Below are positions 1 through 7,505 of a stretch of 19,387 bases of DNA, piece by piece. Source of the DNA: Actinomycetota bacterium (GTDB lineage: Bacteria > Actinomycetota > Actinomycetes > Actinomycetales > Microbacteriaceae); NCBI GenBank assembly GCA_009703465.1, contig WLGC01000002.1, positions 1 to 19,387 on the forward strand, written 5' to 3'. Below the pieces are notes generated by a model, which was given only the letters and a program-made list of their open reading frames with translations, did not search any database and was not told the DNA's origin. A program made the translations under genes and the position numbers. Numbering within the stretch: the stretch's first letter is position 1; every line of letters starts with the position of its first letter.

Positions 1-800
1 AGGCCACACTTGATTTGGTTTCCGACTCAACTACCGCGAGTGCTCTTCATCTAATTATTGAAGCCAAGAAATTCGCTGAGGCTTCTGTCATTATTGACCA
101 CCGCGGAGTAGCCACACTGGGCGAGAACATAGAGATAATCGTCGGTGATGAAGCTCAACTGACTGTTATCTCAATTCAGGATTGGCATGAGTCCAGTGTT
201 CACGCCTCAACACAGATTGCCAAGCTAGGTAGAAACTCTAAACTGAAGCACCTTGTTGTAAGCTTGGGCGGTAAAACGGTAAGAGTTGCCAGTTCGACAG
301 AATTCACCCAGCCTGGCGCTGAAGTAGAAATGCTTGGCATGTATTTCGCCGACGCCGGTCAATACATTGAGAATCGCCTCTATGTCGATCATGCGGTTCC
401 TAATTGCAAATCCCGCGTTACATATAAAGGGGCATTGCAGGGAGAAAAGGCCCACACAGTTTGGGTTGGCGATGTCCTAATCAGAATGGCGGCCGAAGGC
501 ACTGACACCTACGAGCTCAATAGAAATCTATTGCTGACCGAGGGAGCGCGCGCGGACTCAGTTCCAAATCTTGAAATTGAAACTGGAAAGATTGAAGGCG
601 CCGGTCACGCCTCTGCTTCCGGAAGATTTGACGACGAGCAACTTTTTTACCTTCAGGCTCGCGGAATCACTGAAGATGAGGCACGTCGCCTTGTTGTCCG
701 AGGCTTCCTAAACGAAATCATCCAGAAAATTGGAAACCAAGAGATTGAATCGCGCCTCAGCGCTTCGATTGAGGCAGAGCTGGCAAGGAGTGCGTCCTAA
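1..800 (+). CDS. sufD: Fe-S cluster assembly protein SufD, C-terminal part (5' end outside window)
   Basis: SufD pairs with SufB and SufC to form the scaffold on which Fe-S clusters are built in the cytoplasm. The reading frame is open to the left edge (codons from position 3), so the first in-frame TTG at 15 is probably internal; about 265 residues are present of a family norm near 400. The visible part is the right-handed beta-helix and the C-terminal helical end, with the typical stretches GEKAHTVWVGDVLIRM, LLLTEGARADSVPNLEIET and GHASASGRFDDEQLFYLQAR. SufB is a paralogue, but the GHASASGRFDDEQ form followed by ARRLVVRGF is what I expect of actinobacterial SufD. The stop overlaps the next start (TAATG), so translation is coupled to the Rieske gene. 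Confidence 0.92.
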   Translation, partial: ATLDLVSDSTTASALHLIIEAKKFAEASVIIDHRGVATLGENIEIIVGDEAQLTVISIQDWHESSVHASTQIAKLGRNSKLKHLVVSLGGKTVRVASSTEFTQPGAEVEMLGMYFADAGQYIENRLYVDHAVPNCKSRVTYKGALQGEKAHTVWVGDVLIRMAAEGTDTYELNRNLLLTEGARADSVPNLEIETGKIEGAGHASASGRFDDEQLFYLQARGITEDEARRLVVRGFLNEIIQKIGNQEIESRLSASIEAELARSAS

Positions 801-1117
801 TGACAATTCGTATTTGTGCCGTAGAAGACATCAAACCCGGCAAAGCTATCCGTGCCAAGGTAGGTGACCGGGCAATAGCAATCGTGCGTACCAAGGCTGG
901 GGAGATCAAGGCCCTCGATGACAAGTGCTCCCACGGAGAGATTTCACTAAGTGAGGGTTTTGTTGACAACGAGACGATCGAGTGTTGGGCCCATGGAGCA
1001 AAGTTTTCCCTAGACACAGGTGAAGCCCTAACTCTTCCTGCATTTGAACCGGTCGCCGTCTATGAGGTTTTGGTTGAAAACGGCGATATCTTCCTAGAAC
1101 TTCCAGCTGATTCATAA
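800..1117 (+). CDS. Rieske-type [2Fe-2S] ferredoxin (non-haem iron oxygenase ferredoxin subunit-like) within the suf operon
   Basis: A 105-residue single-domain Rieske protein. The cluster ligands are all visible: C43-x-H45 (CSHG) and C62-x2-H65 (CWAHG), the usual two-Cys, two-His set for a [2Fe-2S] centre. The length matches stand-alone Rieske ferredoxins, and there is no oxygenase domain or signal peptide, so it should be a soluble electron carrier. It sits between sufD and sufC, its ATG overlapping the sufD stop by one base, and 36 nt before sufC. From this position I infer that it donates electrons during Fe-S assembly or is an early client of it; no oxygenase partner gene is in the window. 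Family call is firm, the exact role is not. Confidence 0.9.
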   Translation: MTIRICAVEDIKPGKAIRAKVGDRAIAIVRTKAGEIKALDDKCSHGEISLSEGFVDNETIECWAHGAKFSLDTGEALTLPAFEPVAVYEVLVENGDIFLELPADS

Positions 1118-1153
1118 CGATTTACAATTCGAGACTTTAGAAAAGAGAGAGCA

Positions 1154-1906
1154 ATGGCGACACTTGAAATCAAGAACCTCCACGTCACAGTTGAGACGGA
1201 GCAAGGCACCAAGGAGATTCTCCGCGGCGTGGATCTAGTTATCAAAAGCGGCGAAACTCACGCAATCATGGGGCCTAACGGCTCGGGCAAGTCAACCCTT
1301 GCTTACACAATTGCCGGCCACCCTAAGTACACCGTAACCAAAGGTGAGATCTTGCTAGATGGTGAAGATGTTCTAGACATGAGTGTGGATGAAAGAGCAC
1401 GCGCAGGTCTTTTTCTTGCAATGCAGTATCCCGTAGAAATTCCAGGAGTATCAGTTTCTAACTTCCTAAGGACTGCAAAGACTGCCGTCGCAGGCGAGGC
1501 GCCTGCGCTTCGCACCTGGATCAAAGAAGTACGAGAATCTATGGAAAGTTTGAAAATGGATTCGTCATTTACAGAGCGAAATGTAAATGAGGGATTCTCT
1601 GGTGGAGAGAAGAAGCGTCACGAAATCTTGCAACTAGATCTATTGAAGCCAAAGATCGCTGTTCTAGATGAAACTGACTCTGGGCTTGACGTGGACGCAC
1701 TCAAGATAGTTTCTGAAGGTGTCAATCGAGCAAAATCAGAGGGAGACTTTGGTCTTCTTCTGATTACTCACTACACAAGAATTCTTCGCTACATTAAGCC
1801 TGATTTTGTTCACGTTTTCGTTGAGGGCAAAGTTGCAGAGCAGGGTGGACCTGAACTTGCTGACCGCCTAGAAGCTGAAGGCTACGACCGATACGCAACG
1901 GTGTAA
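1154..1906 (+). CDS. sufC: Fe-S cluster assembly ATPase SufC
   Basis: ABC-type ATPase of the SufBCD complex; cytoplasmic, it drives conformational change of the SufB-SufD scaffold and is not a transporter. The 250-residue length is typical. Walker A is GPNGSGKST at residues 40-48; the signature reads FSGGEKKRHEILQL; Walker B with the SufC-specific DETDSGLD follows; the switch histidine is in LLITHYTRIL. SufC-type DETDSGLD separates it from importer ATPases. The ATG is preceded by a purine-rich AAGAGAGAGC ribosome site. It lies 36 nt after the Rieske gene and 4 nt before the sufT-like gene, consistent with one operon. Confidence 0.97.
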   Translation: MATLEIKNLHVTVETEQGTKEILRGVDLVIKSGETHAIMGPNGSGKSTLAYTIAGHPKYTVTKGEILLDGEDVLDMSVDERARAGLFLAMQYPVEIPGVSVSNFLRTAKTAVAGEAPALRTWIKEVRESMESLKMDSSFTERNVNEGFSGGEKKRHEILQLDLLKPKIAVLDETDSGLDVDALKIVSEGVNRAKSEGDFGLLLITHYTRILRYIKPDFVHVFVEGKVAEQGGPELADRLEAEGYDRYATV

Positions 1907-1910
1907 AAAA

Positions 1911-2240
1911 ATGACAGCCACTGAATTAGATCCGGTTTTATACGATCGAGTAATTGAGGCACTTAAAGATGTAATTGATCCAGAAATTGGAGTCAACATC
2001 GTCGACCTAGGGCTAATCTACGGATTGCAAAAGTCAGAGGATGGCAATCTGCTAATTAACATGACCCTCACCTCAGCCGGCTGCCCACTTACCGATGTTC
2101 TTGAGGAGCAGACCGGGGAAGCGCTGGACGGTGTTGTTGAGGCGTACCGAATTAACTGGGTTTGGATGCCACCGTGGGGTCCTGAGAAAATCACCGAAGA
2201 TGGTCGCGAGCAGATGCGATCGATTGGCTTTTCAATTTAG
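1911..2240 (+). CDS. sufT: SufT-like metal-sulfur cluster assembly factor (MIP18/DUF59 domain)
   Basis: A 109-residue single DUF59 (MIP18, PaaD-like) domain protein. It carries the family's DPEIGVNIVDLGLIY stretch at residues 23-37 and the conserved cysteine C58 in LTSAGCPLTD, with the usual WMPPWGPEKI end. Members help mature or deliver Fe-S clusters to target proteins; in Gram-positive suf operons this gene is called sufT. It starts 4 nt after the sufC stop with little Shine-Dalgarno signal, so it probably depends on translation of sufC. It is the last gene before a hairpin terminator. No sufS (cysteine desulfurase) or sufU lies downstream here, so sulfur supply must be encoded elsewhere or upstream of the window. 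Confidence 0.88.
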   Translation: MTATELDPVLYDRVIEALKDVIDPEIGVNIVDLGLIYGLQKSEDGNLLINMTLTSAGCPLTDVLEEQTGEALDGVVEAYRINWVWMPPWGPEKITEDGREQMRSIGFSI

Positions 2241-2245
2241 CCAGC

Positions 2246-2279
2246 AAAAAACCCTCGAGCGATAAGCCCGAGGGTTTTT
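2246..2279. terminator. Bidirectional rho-independent terminator between sufT-like gene and bioY
   Basis: Inverted repeat CCCTCG (2252-2257) and CGAGGG (2269-2274), flanked by an A run on the left and TTTTT on the right. Because the A run reads as T on the other strand, the hairpin can stop transcription from both the suf operon (+) and bioY (-), which converge here. Confidence 0.88.
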
Positions 2280-2290
2280 CAAATTCTGGT

Positions 2291-2890
2291 CTAGCCTTTG
2301 AGTTTCTTTACTCCCAGCCAAGCAAGCGGGAACAAAGCTGCCGCAGCAACGGCCTTGACCGCATCCCAGATTAGGTACGGCGCCATGATTGTTGCTGCTG
2401 AGATGAGGTCACCGCCAGTTGCAACCGCTGCTAGAACTGGAACACCAAAGATATATATAACTAAAGAGCCAACTGCGTAACTAACAAACATCTTGACTGA
2501 GTGTGAGCTCCAAGTGCGCTCGGCTAGGTAGCCGATGACGAACGCCGCCGCAATGAACCCGATTACAAAACCAAAGGTCGCACCCATTACAGCCTGCAAG
2601 CCAGTAGCGTGCGATCCGTCGGCAAGAGGAGCAAAAACTGGCAGGCCAACAACTCCTAGGGTTGCGTATAGCAACATAGAAAGAGAGCCGCGAATTGAGC
2701 CTAGAGCAGCCCCAACCAGCAGAACGCTTAAGGTTTGAAAAGTAAATGGCACTGGAGAAGCCGGGATCACTAACTGAGCAGCAACTGCTGTGAGAATTGC
2801 TCCAGAGGCAATCAGGGCAATGTCCGCGGCTAGACTGCGAGGAATTACGCGGTCAACAATGGTTAATCTTGGCGCAAGGGTGAGTGACAT
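2291..2890 (-). CDS. bioY: Biotin transporter substrate-binding membrane subunit BioY
   Basis: S component of an ECF-type vitamin transporter that binds biotin in the cell membrane. It is 199 residues from the chosen ATG at 2890, the usual BioY length, with about six hydrophobic segments. Family signatures are visible: PFTFQTLSVLLVGAALG, an SMLLYATLGVVGLPVFA segment, and the C-terminal MAPYLIWDAVKAVAAAAL. A longer reading to 2974 would add 28 polar residues unlike the family, so I reject it. The gene is alone here: no bioM/bioN energising genes are adjacent, so it either works alone or shares an ECF module. It is divergent from the ABC-F gene; a TACAAT box lies upstream. Confidence 0.9.
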   Translation of the reverse strand: MSLTLAPRLTIVDRVIPRSLAADIALIASGAILTAVAAQLVIPASPVPFTFQTLSVLLVGAALGSIRGSLSMLLYATLGVVGLPVFAPLADGSHATGLQAVMGATFGFVIGFIAAAFVIGYLAERTWSSHSVKMFVSYAVGSLVIYIFGVPVLAAVATGGDLISAATIMAPYLIWDAVKAVAAAALFPLAWLGVKKLKG

Positions 2891-2923
2891 CTCGATCTTT
2901 CTCTTATAAAAGGTGTTGAGACG

Positions 2924-2929
2924 ATTGTA
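2924..2929 (-). promoter_or_regulatory. bioY: Possible -10 box for bioY
   Basis: On the minus strand the hexamer TACAAT lies 33 nt before the bioY ATG, a near-consensus -10. No good -35 is seen at 16-18 nt. I see no clear operator for a biotin regulator in this 105-nt divergent gap. Confidence 0.4.
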
Positions 2930-2995
2930 GACTAGGACTTTTGTTGCTTGTAGATCGTTAGCCACAATTCCCAACCAAGTTTTTGGAGATTTTTG

Positions 2996-4594
2996 ATGAT
3001 TAACGTGCGCGACTTAGAAATTCGAATCGGTGCTCGTACGCTGATGAGCGGGGTCAACTTCAGGGTTGATAAAGGCGACAAAGTTGGGCTAGTGGGCCGA
3101 AACGGAGCTGGTAAGACTACGCTGACAAAAATTCTTGCTGGGGATTCGCAACCAGATCAGGGGTCAGTTAGCCGGATGGGCGAAATCGGCTACTTGCCAC
3201 AGGATCCCCGCACCGGTGACCCAGAGGAGCTTGCTAGAACCAGAATTTTGAATGCCCGAGGGCTCGGCGATCTGATGACCGGAATGACTAAAGCCACCGA
3301 GGACATGGCAAGCATTGACGAACTTGTTTTTGATGCTGCCATGACGCGCTATTCAAAGCTAGAAGAACGCTTTCAAAATGGTGGCGGCTATGCAGCGGAG
3401 GCTGAGGCGGCGGCCATCGCAAGCAACCTAGGTTTGAAGGATCACATTCTCGATCAGCCACTCAAGACTCTCTCCGGTGGTCAACGAAGAAGAATCGAAT
3501 TAGCCCGAATTCTCTTTAGTGCTGCAGAGACCATGATTCTCGATGAACCTACGAACCACCTAGATGCTGATTCAGTTGTTTGGCTGCGTGAATTTCTTAA
3601 GTCCTATCAGGGTGGATTAATAGTGATTAGCCACGATGTTGATCTCGTCGAGGAAACTGTTAACCGTGTGTTCTACCTAGATGGAAATCGCTGCGTCATT
3701 GATGTTTACAACATGGGTTGGAATGCCTATAAAAAAGCCCGCGAATCTGATGAAGAGAGAAGAAAGCGGGACCGAGCGATAGCAGAAAAGAAGGCAAGCA
3801 CACTCCAACTTCAGGCAGCCAAGTTTGGCGCCAAGGCTTCCAAGGCAGTTGCTGCAAAGCAGATGGTTCGAAGAGCCGAGTCACTAATGAATTCTTTGGA
3901 TGATGTGCGCGATGTAGAGCGCGTTGCCAAGATTAAGTTTCCAGACCCAGCTCCATGTGGACGCACACCTCTCATGGCTGAGAACCTGAGCAAGAGCTAC
4001 GGTTCACTAGAAATTTTCACCGCTGTAGATCTAGCGATTGATAAGGGTTCCAAAGTCGTAATTATCGGTCTGAACGGTGCTGGTAAAACAACCTTGTTAA
4101 GAATGCTCGCAGGACTTGAGAAGCCCGATACTGGAAAGATACTCGAAGGTCACGGCCTAAAAGTAGGCTATTTCGCTCAAGAGCACGAGACCCTCGATGT
4201 TAAGAGAACCGTGCTTCAAAACATGCAAGATGCTGCCCCGCAGCTAGCTGACACCGATGCCAGGAAAGTTCTTGGATCTTTCTTATTCACCGGTGACGAT
4301 GTAAGCAAGCCGGCCGGAGTTTTATCCGGAGGTGAGAAAACCAGACTCGCCTTGGCCTCGCTAGTTGTGTCATCGGCCAATGTGCTGCTGCTAGATGAAC
4401 CTACAAATAACCTTGATCCAGCCAGCCGAGAAGAGATTCTTCGAGCACTCAGCACCTTTACCGGAGCCGTGGTTCTCGTGTCACACGATGTGGGTGCCGT
4501 TTTGGCTTTGAACCCGGAGCGAGTGCTGATCCTTCCGGATGGAGATGAAGATCACTGGAACGATGGCTACGCCGAGCTAATCGCTCTTAGTTAA
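2996..4594 (+). CDS. ABC-F family ATPase (duplicated ABC domains, ribosome-associated type)
   Basis: A 532-residue protein with two complete ATPase domains and no membrane segments, the layout of ABC-F proteins that act on the ribosome and not in transport. Domain 1: Walker A GRNGAGKTT at residues 34-42, signature LSGGQRRRIELA, Walker B ILDEPTNHLD. A charged, Lys/Arg-rich linker (about 245-320) follows. Domain 2: Walker A GLNGAGKTT, signature LSGGEKTRLALA, Walker B LLLDEPTNNLD. The ATG at 2996 is chosen over an adjacent TTG because GGAG lies at 2985-2988 with good spacing. It does not look like EttA at its N terminus; the exact ABC-F subgroup, including antibiotic-protection members, cannot be settled by eye. 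Its stop overlaps the SURF1 stop by 4 nt on the opposite strand. Confidence 0.93.
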   Translation: MINVRDLEIRIGARTLMSGVNFRVDKGDKVGLVGRNGAGKTTLTKILAGDSQPDQGSVSRMGEIGYLPQDPRTGDPEELARTRILNARGLGDLMTGMTKATEDMASIDELVFDAAMTRYSKLEERFQNGGGYAAEAEAAAIASNLGLKDHILDQPLKTLSGGQRRRIELARILFSAAETMILDEPTNHLDADSVVWLREFLKSYQGGLIVISHDVDLVEETVNRVFYLDGNRCVIDVYNMGWNAYKKARESDEERRKRDRAIAEKKASTLQLQAAKFGAKASKAVAAKQMVRRAESLMNSLDDVRDVERVAKIKFPDPAPCGRTPLMAENLSKSYGSLEIFTAVDLAIDKGSKVVIIGLNGAGKTTLLRMLAGLEKPDTGKILEGHGLKVGYFAQEHETLDVKRTVLQNMQDAAPQLADTDARKVLGSFLFTGDDVSKPAGVLSGGEKTRLALASLVVSSANVLLLDEPTNNLDPASREEILRALSTFTGAVVLVSHDVGAVLALNPERVLILPDGDEDHWNDGYAELIALS

Positions 4595-5400
4595 CGATTT
4601 GCTTCATCTTCGATTTTTTTATCTTCATCGCCAAATTTTTTTCGAAGCTTAGGTCTGTAGCTTGCATCTAGCGCAAGACGCCGCACATGGATTTCCTCTC
4701 GGACCGCAAACCAGAGTGCTCCAAAAGCTAAAACAGCAAAGAGAATCCACTGAAATGCATAGCTCAAGTGGTTTCCTTCATTCGGGGCAGGGCGGGGAAG
4801 GGCTTTTGGTAAATCGTTGTTATTGCTCGACTTATCGAGCCGCAGATAAAAACTCTTAATCACAGGTTCGGCCAAATCTTGTTTTTCGATAAAGGATTCG
4901 ATGTTTATAGTTGCAATTTGACCTGCAGGCGCATCGCGACCAAGGGTGGGCTCAGCCGGTCTAATCCGACCTGTAATTGTTTGGATCTCGGAACTAGGAA
5001 GTGGATTTACGTCAGGGGAGTCAGACAGATTTCCGGTGGGCAGCCATCCCGCTTCAATAGCGATTAATTCTCCGCTGGTTAACTCAAAAGGAATCAGTTG
5101 GAGAAAGCCTGGTTGTCCGTTTAGCGGCCTATTTCTAACCAAAACCGTATCTTCAATTAAGAATTTGCCACTCACTTCAACGGGTAGCCACTCTAAACCT
5201 GGATCAAAAGTGTCTTGCACTGAAACTGAATCAAGTGGAACTGAGGGTCGGTCGTAATTTTGGGCAATTAGTTGAATTTTCTCAACGGCTTGAGATCGTC
5301 TATCAAACTGCCATTGTGAAAGGAATACACAGGCAACTGCAAAAAGCGTAGCGATTAGAAACCAGACTGCCCAGCGCTTCCAAGACTCTAAGTACTTCAT
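4591..5400 (-). CDS. SURF1-family cytochrome oxidase assembly protein
   Basis: 269 residues with the classic SURF1 plan: one membrane helix near each end (about residues 10-29 and 214-233) and an extracytoplasmic domain between. Family features seen are the SQWQFDRR exit of helix 1, a GRIRPAEPTLG segment near 144-154, and HLSYAFQWILFA at the start of the second helix. SURF1 proteins help insert haem a or assemble the core of aa3-type cytochrome c oxidase, so the cell probably respires aerobically. The ATG overlaps the stop of the preceding small gene as ATGA, indicating translational coupling. The 3' end meets the convergent ABC-F gene with a 4-nt overlap and no terminator. Confidence 0.92.
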   Translation of the reverse strand: MKYLESWKRWAVWFLIATLFAVACVFLSQWQFDRRSQAVEKIQLIAQNYDRPSVPLDSVSVQDTFDPGLEWLPVEVSGKFLIEDTVLVRNRPLNGQPGFLQLIPFELTSGELIAIEAGWLPTGNLSDSPDVNPLPSSEIQTITGRIRPAEPTLGRDAPAGQIATINIESFIEKQDLAEPVIKSFYLRLDKSSNNNDLPKALPRPAPNEGNHLSYAFQWILFAVLAFGALWFAVREEIHVRRLALDASYRPKLRKKFGDEDKKIEDEANR

Positions 5401-5609
5401 TTCAGCTTTTCTGTATCAAGGTAAAAATCTCGGCTATTTAGGTATTCAATCAGAAAATCCAGATGGTCTTCGCAGGCCAACCACGTTTTGGTTCGATCGG
5501 GACCGTGAATTTTTGGATTGCGCCAGTTGACTCTAGAGCTGGCCGGAAGTTGACAACCAGAGCGTGAGCAAACTACCGGCTCACTATTTGTTTGTTGTTG
5601 GCTTGTCAT
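5397..5609 (-). CDS. Small conserved Cys/His protein, possibly zinc-binding, function unknown
   Basis: A 70-residue polar protein from ATG 5609 (a TTG at 5618 would add three residues). It has C14-x4-C19 near the start and C46-x2-H49 (ACEDH) later, a pattern that could hold one metal ion, with the conserved-looking segments WRNPKIHGPDRTKTWLAC and EYLNSRDF. I recall similar short proteins next to SURF1 in Microbacteriaceae, sometimes labelled acetone carboxylase; nothing here supports that enzyme. Its start lies inside the end of the DUF3099 gene (26-nt overlap) and its stop overlaps the SURF1 start, so the three are made together. This suggests, but does not prove, a membrane- or oxidase-related role. 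Confidence 0.75.
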   Translation of the reverse strand: MTSQQQTNSEPVVCSRSGCQLPASSRVNWRNPKIHGPDRTKTWLACEDHLDFLIEYLNSRDFYLDTEKLK

Positions 5610-5880
5610 AGATTCCAACGTCCAAAATCCGCGTCGGTGCTATTGCTCTAGCTACACCACTTGATTGACTAGAGCCAACCGCGTTGGCAATTACAACGGC
5701 AAAGTAAGGAAGGAAAATAGCTCCAGCAAAAAATACCCACATCAGCCAACCTTGCACCATCACCGCAAGAATTATGCAGACAACGCGGATGCTCATTGCA
5801 GCGGTGTATTTGATCATTCGCCCACGGCGCTCCGCCTCAGGCGAGAGCTCTAGCGAGGTGACACTCTGGGGCTTGGCCAT
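5584..5880 (-). CDS. DUF3099 family small membrane protein
   Basis: 98 residues with the actinobacterial DUF3099 layout: an N-terminal QSVTSLELSPEAERRGRM segment, then two membrane helices (about 27-47 and 50-69) containing AMSIRVVCIILAVMVQGW and AIFLPYFAVVIANAVG, and a short polar tail. The function of this family is unknown. It is the first gene of a three-gene minus-strand unit with the small Cys/His protein and SURF1, so it may be needed for membrane or respiratory complex assembly; that is inference from position only. Start ATG at 5880; its promoter must lie in the 129-nt divergent gap shared with fabG, where I see no convincing minus-strand box. Confidence 0.88.
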   Translation of the reverse strand: MAKPQSVTSLELSPEAERRGRMIKYTAAMSIRVVCIILAVMVQGWLMWVFFAGAIFLPYFAVVIANAVGSSQSSGVARAIAPTRILDVGIYDKPTTNK

Positions 5881-5976
5881 TGGGCTAACTTTCGATCAAT
5901 TGAATCACTACTGAAAAGACTAGACTTAACTCAAGTAAAGCCAGAAACTGCGTCTTCTATTCCAGAATTCCTGAGA

Positions 5977-5982
5977 TAAAGT
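5977..5982 (+). promoter_or_regulatory. fabG: Possible -10 box for fabG
   Basis: TAAAGT in the context GATAAAGT would start RNA near 5989, leaving a short leader that contains the GAAGGGG ribosome site at 5995-6001. No clear -35 box is seen. Confidence 0.35.
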
Positions 5983-6009
5983 GCTGAAAGTACCGAAGGG
6001 GTCTTTAGA

Positions 6010-6720
6010 TTGAATCTTGCCAGAACCGTTCTAATAACCGGTGGCAACCGAGGCATCGGTTACTCAATCGCCCAGGAGTATGTAGCCCTTGGTCATCGAG
6101 TTGCTGTATCGGCTAGGACTGGACAGGGCCCCAAGGGATCACTTACCGTAATAGCCGATGTCACGGATCCAGAATCGCTTGACCGAGCCATCTCTGAGGT
6201 GGAGGCAAAGCTTGGACCAATAGAGATTCTGGTTGCCAATGCGGGAATCACCAAAGACACCCTTCTGATGCGAATGTCCGACGAAGAGTTTGAAAGCGTG
6301 ATTGACACTAACCTCAATGGAGTTTTTAGAGTTATCAAGCGAGCATCAAAAAGTATGATCAAGGCCAAGTTCGGTCGAATAGTTCTAATCGGTTCAGTGG
6401 TTGGTCTGCTGGGCTCGGCCGGACAGGTTAATTACTCCGCCTCAAAATCTGCGCTGGTAGGTTTGGCTCGCTCAATAACCAGAGAGCTCGGTGCTCGTGG
6501 AATAACTGCCAACGTCGTGGCCCCAGGATTTATAAACACCGATATGACCGCGGAGTTACCAGAAGCTCAGCAGCTTGAATACAAAAAAAGCATTCCTCTC
6601 GGCAGATTCGCTGAGGCTGAAGAAGTTGCAAAAGTTGTCACCTGGCTAACCAGTGACGATGCTTCTTACATTTCCGGTGCAGTAATTCCAGTTGATGGCG
6701 GATTAGGGATGGGTCACTAA
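6010..6720 (+). CDS. fabG: 3-oxoacyl-[acyl-carrier-protein] reductase FabG-like SDR
   Basis: A 236-residue classical short-chain dehydrogenase that should reduce 3-oxoacyl-ACP with NADPH in fatty acid elongation. Visible features: cofactor loop GGNRGIG at 11-17, NAG at 77-79, catalytic N101, S129, Y142 and K146 (Y-S-A-S-K), and the C-terminal SGAVIPVDGGLGMGH. The segment GITKDTLLMRMSDEEF is typical of FabG. The start is TTG at 6010, backed by GAAGGGG at 5995-6001, 8 nt upstream; it also places the beta1 strand right after the start. The stop is 2 nt before the next SDR gene, so the two form an operon. Other SDR substrates cannot be excluded, but FabG is much the likeliest. Confidence 0.9.
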   Translation: MNLARTVLITGGNRGIGYSIAQEYVALGHRVAVSARTGQGPKGSLTVIADVTDPESLDRAISEVEAKLGPIEILVANAGITKDTLLMRMSDEEFESVIDTNLNGVFRVIKRASKSMIKAKFGRIVLIGSVVGLLGSAGQVNYSASKSALVGLARSITRELGARGITANVVAPGFINTDMTAELPEAQQLEYKKSIPLGRFAEAEEVAKVVTWLTSDDASYISGAVIPVDGGLGMGH

Positions 6721-6722
6721 AC

Positions 6723-7493
6723 ATGACTGAATCTAATGGCGCAGTACTTTCACCTGGCAGCCTTGACGGAAAAGTTGCTCTAGTTACCGGCTCCTCGAGG
6801 GGAATAGGCGCCGACACTGTAAACATTTTTGCCAACGCCGGTGCTGCAGTTGTCATCAACTACCGAAACAAGCAGTCGCGCGCTGACAAGATTGTTGACT
6901 CAATCAAGGAGCGTGGCGGCCAAGCAATTGCAGTAGGCGCGGATCTAACCGATCAGCAGTCGGTTCTTGCAATGTTTCAGGAAGCAAACAAAAAATTTGG
7001 TCCAATTGACATTCTGGTCATGAACGCTTCTGGCGGCATGGAAGCTGGCATGGGCGAGGACTACGCGATGAAGCTAAACCGCGACTCTCAGTTATCACTG
7101 CTAAAAACCGCACTTCCATTTTTATCTAAGGACTCAAGGGTGGTCTTTGTGACCAGTCACCAGGCACACTTTATACACAGCACGCCAACCATGCCGGAAT
7201 ATCTTCCAGTAGCACTTTCAAAGCGTGCAGGTGAAGATGCGCTTAGGGAGATGATTCCAGAACTGACAGCCAAGGGTGTTGGATTCGTTGTGGTCTCCGG
7301 TGACATGATTGAAGGAACAATTACGGCAACCCTTTTGGAACGCGCAAATCCGGGTGCAATCGAGTCTCGACGTCAAAACGCCGGCAAGCTTTACAACGTC
7401 GCAGAATTTGCGGGCGAGATAGCCCTTGCGGCAGTTGAACCAATTAAGGCGGATAACACCCGTTTAGTTGGGGACACCTCTAGCTTCAGATAG
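6723..7493 (+). CDS. SDR-family oxidoreductase with displaced active-site tyrosine
   Basis: 256 residues, Rossmann fold SDR. The cofactor loop GSSRGIG (23-29), an N101-A-S-G-G motif in place of NAG, and VTSHQAHF with S145 are clear. The usual Y-x3-K is not: the residue four before K167 is V163, while the nearest tyrosine is Y160, seven before the lysine (EYLPVALSKRAGE). The conserved look of P-V-A-x-S-K-R-A-G-E suggests a subfamily trait, not decay. It starts 2 nt after fabG, so it is probably co-transcribed, which hints at lipid metabolism, but substrate and even catalytic activity are unknown. It is not an FabI-type enoyl reductase by motif. The stop faces serB with a 12-nt gap. Confidence 0.85.
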   Translation: MTESNGAVLSPGSLDGKVALVTGSSRGIGADTVNIFANAGAAVVINYRNKQSRADKIVDSIKERGGQAIAVGADLTDQQSVLAMFQEANKKFGPIDILVMNASGGMEAGMGEDYAMKLNRDSQLSLLKTALPFLSKDSRVVFVTSHQAHFIHSTPTMPEYLPVALSKRAGEDALREMIPELTAKGVGFVVVSGDMIEGTITATLLERANPGAIESRRQNAGKLYNVAEFAGEIALAAVEPIKADNTRLVGDTSSFR

Positions 7494-7505
7494 AAAATAT
7501 TTAAG

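Noticed and set aside
2891..2974. 28-residue N-terminal extension of BioY
   Set aside because: The extension is polar and unlike BioY proteins, and the ATG at 2890 gives the family's normal length.
4946..5257. 103-codon plus-strand frame opposite SURF1
   Set aside because: It is antisense to a clear SURF1 gene, has no family features, and its sequence reads as a shadow.
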